Shown here: positions 8,590 through 11,035 of the stretch, in pieces
Layout: each line of letters opens with the position of its first letter
How positions within the stretch are numbered: the first letter of the stretch is position 1
Assembly: GCA_900404475.1 (NCBI GenBank)
Contig: OUQQ01000651.1
Coordinates: forward strand, 1-11,035
Source of the DNA: Spongospora subterranea
Taxonomy: Eukaryota > Endomyxa > Phytomyxea > Plasmodiophorida > Plasmodiophoridae
Length of the DNA: 11,035 bases
Direction: 5' to 3'
Notes under the pieces: generated by a model
The model's database searches: none
Seen by the model: only the letters and a program-made list of their open reading frames with translations
What the model was told of the DNA's origin: nothing
Translations under genes and position numbers: made by a program

Positions 8590-8899
8590 AATCAAGAACC
8601 GGAGGTTGGCAATCACTGTTATTTCGTGTTTCAGGGCATGGATTTTTGGGTACTTTGCGTTTTTGTTTGAATCGTGTCGGGGTTTTTTCAATTGTTTATT
8701 ACCCAGTATACGCTGTCTACGCGGGGCTTCGCGCTGGATGAGTTTGACGCTGAAATCTAGCAAGAGTTGCTTTGATAGAACACCTACTACATTCAGGCGC
8801 TTCAGCCACCGCTCCGACTGCAGTCAGAGGAATCCTTCAGCCAGAGAAGACGTATGCAGGCTCCACAGGCCTTGGTTGACGCTAAGAACCTGAAGCGCT

Positions 8900-9060
8900 G
8901 TTGATTTAGATCGAAAGGGATTTATCAAGTCAAGATCGCGATTGGCTTGGACAAGTTGGCCGAACATGCTCGACCAACTTCACTCTCACGGTATCAAATT
9001 GACTCCCGACAGATGTGAATTATTGGCCACATACGACCTTGATTACGAATCGACTTTGAT
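8900..9060 (+). pseudogene. Reverse transcriptase C-terminal remnant
   Basis: Frame 8942 reads LDQLHSHGIKLTPDRCEL, the conserved stretch after the catalytic YLDD-type box in Ty3/gypsy reverse transcriptases. Just upstream, another frame gives IGLDKLAEHA, the expected helix before it, so a frameshift sits near 8965. The D-D catalytic box itself is not recognisable. Right after CEL the usual segment with its C-G-R/K turn appears to be missing. Confidence 0.7.
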
Positions 9061-9300
9061 TAATCTGACTTCGTCCTCCAACGGTTCAGAATTGCAAAGC
9101 CTCTTCTGTGGTCAGAATTGGCTCCGCTCCTCAATACCTCGCTCGTAGATCCACTTCAACAAGTGATCCTCGCTGCATCGTGCTCAGTCGGCAGTTTAAG
9201 AAGCAACACTTTGAAGAAGGTCAACCTCTGTAGTATAGGTTGGAATTCAAACACGAAATTGCCTTCACAAATCTCAATAGTTCTTTCTTATCACAGTCGC
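9060..9300 (+). pseudogene. RT-RNase H connection region remnant
   Basis: NGSELQSLFCGQNWLRSSIP (9080-9139) continues in a different frame as LVDPLQQVI (9142-9168) and SLRSNTLKKVNLCSIGWNS (about 9190-9250). A further frame change gives FKHEIAFTNLNSSF. This order matches the 'thumb/connection' of the ELQ-NWLR type of gypsy element. At least two frameshifts are needed. Confidence 0.75.
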
Positions 9301-9760
9301 CCATGTCGAGAATGGACACGTTCTCTGTTTCTTCCCCGACGCCTCCAAACTCCTCTGGTCAGTAGTTTGACAAAGATTTCTCCAGACGATGTGTGAAATC
9401 CTCATGCACAGCAAAAGCATGAACTAATTGCCTGTTTACGTGGCAGATTCCAAAAAGCCAATTCAACTGGGCAATCATTAACAAAAAAGGGTATCCGATC
9501 GTGGAAGGGTGTCATCGCCTGAAACCTTTTCTTTCCGGTAAACCATTCCTCCTTCTCACTGACCACAGAAACCTCGTCTATCTGTTTAAATCACGATCTC
9601 CTAACAACCCAACCAGCCGTACCTGTGGAGACCGGCTCGAACGGTGCCAATCTTCAACTTGACTCTTTCGATTTCCACATCGAACATCGAACACATTTCA
9701 GGAATTTGGGCCGACATTGTTTCTCGATGGGGTGTATCTCTTTGAAAAATCAATGAACCA
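9300..9760 (+). pseudogene. RNase H remnant of Ty3/gypsy pol
   Basis: ITVAHVENGHVLCFFPDASK starts the RNase H fold, with the first catalytic Asp in PDASK (9335 on), soon followed by an in-frame TGA. Further on, GYPIVEGCHRLKPFLSG (9489 on) gives the region of the catalytic Glu, and TDHRNLVYLFKSRS (9558 on) the next catalytic Asp and the DHRNL signature. FDFHIEH (about 9667) and WADIVSRWG (9707-9733) complete the domain. The pieces lie in different frames, so it is inactive. Confidence 0.88.
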
Positions 9761-9779
9761 GAATGCAGCAATTTTTGGC

Positions 9780-10480
9780 AAACCCAACAATTAGACCTCA
9801 TTCAAACGCAAAATGATTTAAAACCAGTAAAAACTGAAAATTTCATTTGTCATTTGAGCCAAGCTGAGCAGCTGAACAAGAAGAACCAGAAGTGAACGTG
9901 TTGTTCTCCTATAACATCAGTAATAATTTTGAAGCACCGACTACTCCATGTTGTTCCAGTTTGATTCCTTCGGGCCCCTCACATTTGAAAATTTTGTCAA
10001 TGTACTGTCAGAGATCATTTGGCTTCTATTCCACCAGTTGAGGATTGGGGGTAATCTAGCCGAGCTCACCCTAAAGAGGAACGTGGAACAACAACATGAT
10101 TCTGTACCGGCTTTACTGGTCTCATTATTTCGAAGGATATACAATGTTTGCGATCAACGATAAAATCGAGAACTCCTTAATTGAGCAAATTCAACCTCAA
10201 CAGAGAAACACTTAGTAAACTGATGGATTAAGTTGACAATGCAATATTGTTATTGGCGACACAAATGGCTGTCTGTGGGAGATAGCGGTAAGGGATCAGG
10301 TGGTTGGATGCGGGCACAACGACACAACCAGAGCGACACTTACCACTGCACACTCATTGGCTCTTGGTCAAGATTAGAATGTTCGTGCTGCTTTGGCGTC
10401 GGACCTCCGTTGTTTGTCGCACGACAAATAGGGGTCAGCATTTGCTTGGCAGGGGTCAGTGATCGCATTCATGTTCGGGA
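9780..10480 (+). pseudogene. Integrase N-terminal (zinc-binding) remnant, degenerate
   Basis: After RNase H the frame reads QTQQLDLIQTQNDL, similar to the 'I..AQ' stretch before integrase. At about 10308-10425 a frame reads CGHNDTTRATLTTAHSLAL and then LRCLSHDK, which resembles the H-x3-H ... C-x2-C zinc motif of gypsy integrases with several key residues lost. Stops interrupt all frames. The stretch 9941-10163 shows nothing convincing in between and may be an insertion or be badly decayed. Confidence 0.45.
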
Positions 10481-10540
10481 CGATTGGTGGTGCTCATGAA
10501 GCGACATTATATGTCTTACTCCTTAGCAGTAGTCGATCAC

Positions 10541-11035
10541 GTCTAAAGACGCCAGATCCTTCAATTTACTCAAACCAGCTCGTAGGGCAAGGAATCCAGG
10601 TCGCAGCATCTGCTAGATAGTATTTTTTCGAGAGCGGTCATGGGGAGAGCCGCCCTGAAAATGGAGTTTGAGAGATCCGGGCCTTCGATCATCATTCCGT
10701 CAATTCGGTCATCCCCACGAATCCAGTAAACAATATATGGTGTGGAATACTCGATAAATCAGGTTCGGCTTCAATCCACTCATTGTTGGCTGAACTTTGA
10801 CACAACGCCTGTTCGCTAAGCCTTTGCCCGATTTTTTGATTGAATTGATCCTGAACTACGCGATGAGGTCGTTAGCTATGCAAAGCAAGATGATCGAACC
10901 CAATGCCATCTTCAGACGTTTTTGTACGTTTCGAGAGAGATTTGTGGCCATCGGAGAAAGACCTCCTCATGGTTACCTGTGGCTGTCATGCAAACGCGCC
11001 ATTGTTGCGTCGCATCCTTGCAACACAATTTCCCG
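10541..11035. other. Unassigned right end, possibly decayed integrase core or a second element
   Basis: The spacing after the zinc-like motif predicts an integrase catalytic core here. FFESGHGESRPEN near 10625 vaguely recalls the segment before the second catalytic Asp, but no D-D-E set can be placed. Around 10840-10880 a frame reads DPELRDEVVSYAKQDD, which resembles helices of a retroelement Gag capsid. Both readings are weak. No other gene is visible. Confidence 0.25.

Larger units (their letters stand above)
8590..10540 (+). mobile_element. Decayed Ty3/gypsy-type LTR retrotransposon, pol region
   Basis: The usual pol order is preserved on the plus strand, but in changing frames with stops: a weak reverse transcriptase remnant (GASATAPTAVRGIL at 8796), the RT tail, the connection region, RNase H and a degenerate integrase zinc-binding part. 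The wording of the connection region (GSELQ...NWLRSSIP, then LVDPLQQVI) resembles a Ty3/gypsy lineage found in oomycetes and early-diverging fungi. This comes from memory of family patterns, not from a search. LTRs, primer-binding site and target duplication were not found by eye; the 3' end probably lies beyond the window. The copy cannot encode a working polyprotein. Confidence 0.8.

Noticed and set aside
8418..8741. 107-codon plus-strand open frame as a gene
   Set aside because: It spans the unassigned region and the start of the decayed element. Weak RT-like text lies in other frames, and this frame shows no domain.
1..11035. tRNA, rRNA or CRISPR-like arrays
   Set aside because: No cloverleaf with a GGTTCGA-type B box, no rRNA core sequence and no regularly spaced repeats were seen by eye on either strand.

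Overview
The window looks like a nuclear locus of a small, intron-dense eukaryote. No long open reading frame is intact. The clear protein signals come in pieces of 40 to 290 nt, separated by GT...AG introns mostly of 38 to 98 bp. The main gene belongs to the 'tiny macrocysts' (TmcB/TmcC) family of large PAS-containing membrane proteins, which are abundant in zoosporic fungi (chytrids, blastocladiomycetes) and also occur in amoebozoans and ciliates. With the type of Ty3/gypsy element present, my best guess is an early-diverging zoosporic fungus or close relative. This is inferred from gene content, not from a search.

Layout. Positions 1-633 carry no recognisable gene, only short AT-rich repeats and a perfect 10-bp inverted repeat. 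Positions 634-7586 hold one plus-strand gene, which I model as 33 exons encoding about 1,566 residues. Its order is: an N-terminal block of about seven or eight membrane helices; a helical TPR-like region; a PAS domain; a second, split PAS-like region; an acidic disordered linker; then a C-terminal half with four more membrane helices and extracytoplasmic loops, ending near a short cytoplasmic tail. Nearly all exon phases agree. Three 'introns' are too long (147, 212 and 190 bp) and may hide further exons. Positions 7786-8076 could encode a 96-residue single-pass membrane protein. From about 8590 to at least 10540, and probably on to the window end, lies a decayed plus-strand Ty3/gypsy pol. 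It has a reverse transcriptase tail, connection region, RNase H and integrase zinc-binding remnants, in changing frames with stops.

How the parts relate. The Tmc-type protein is probably a membrane sensor or signalling scaffold: PAS domains in the cytoplasm, receptor-like loops outside. No kinase or cyclase domain is visible. The retroelement looks like a dead neighbour and gives no sign of belonging to the same system. I did not find a convincing undescribed system. The most informative features are the extreme intron density of the Tmc gene, including one GC-AG intron and three stop-free introns of length 3n.
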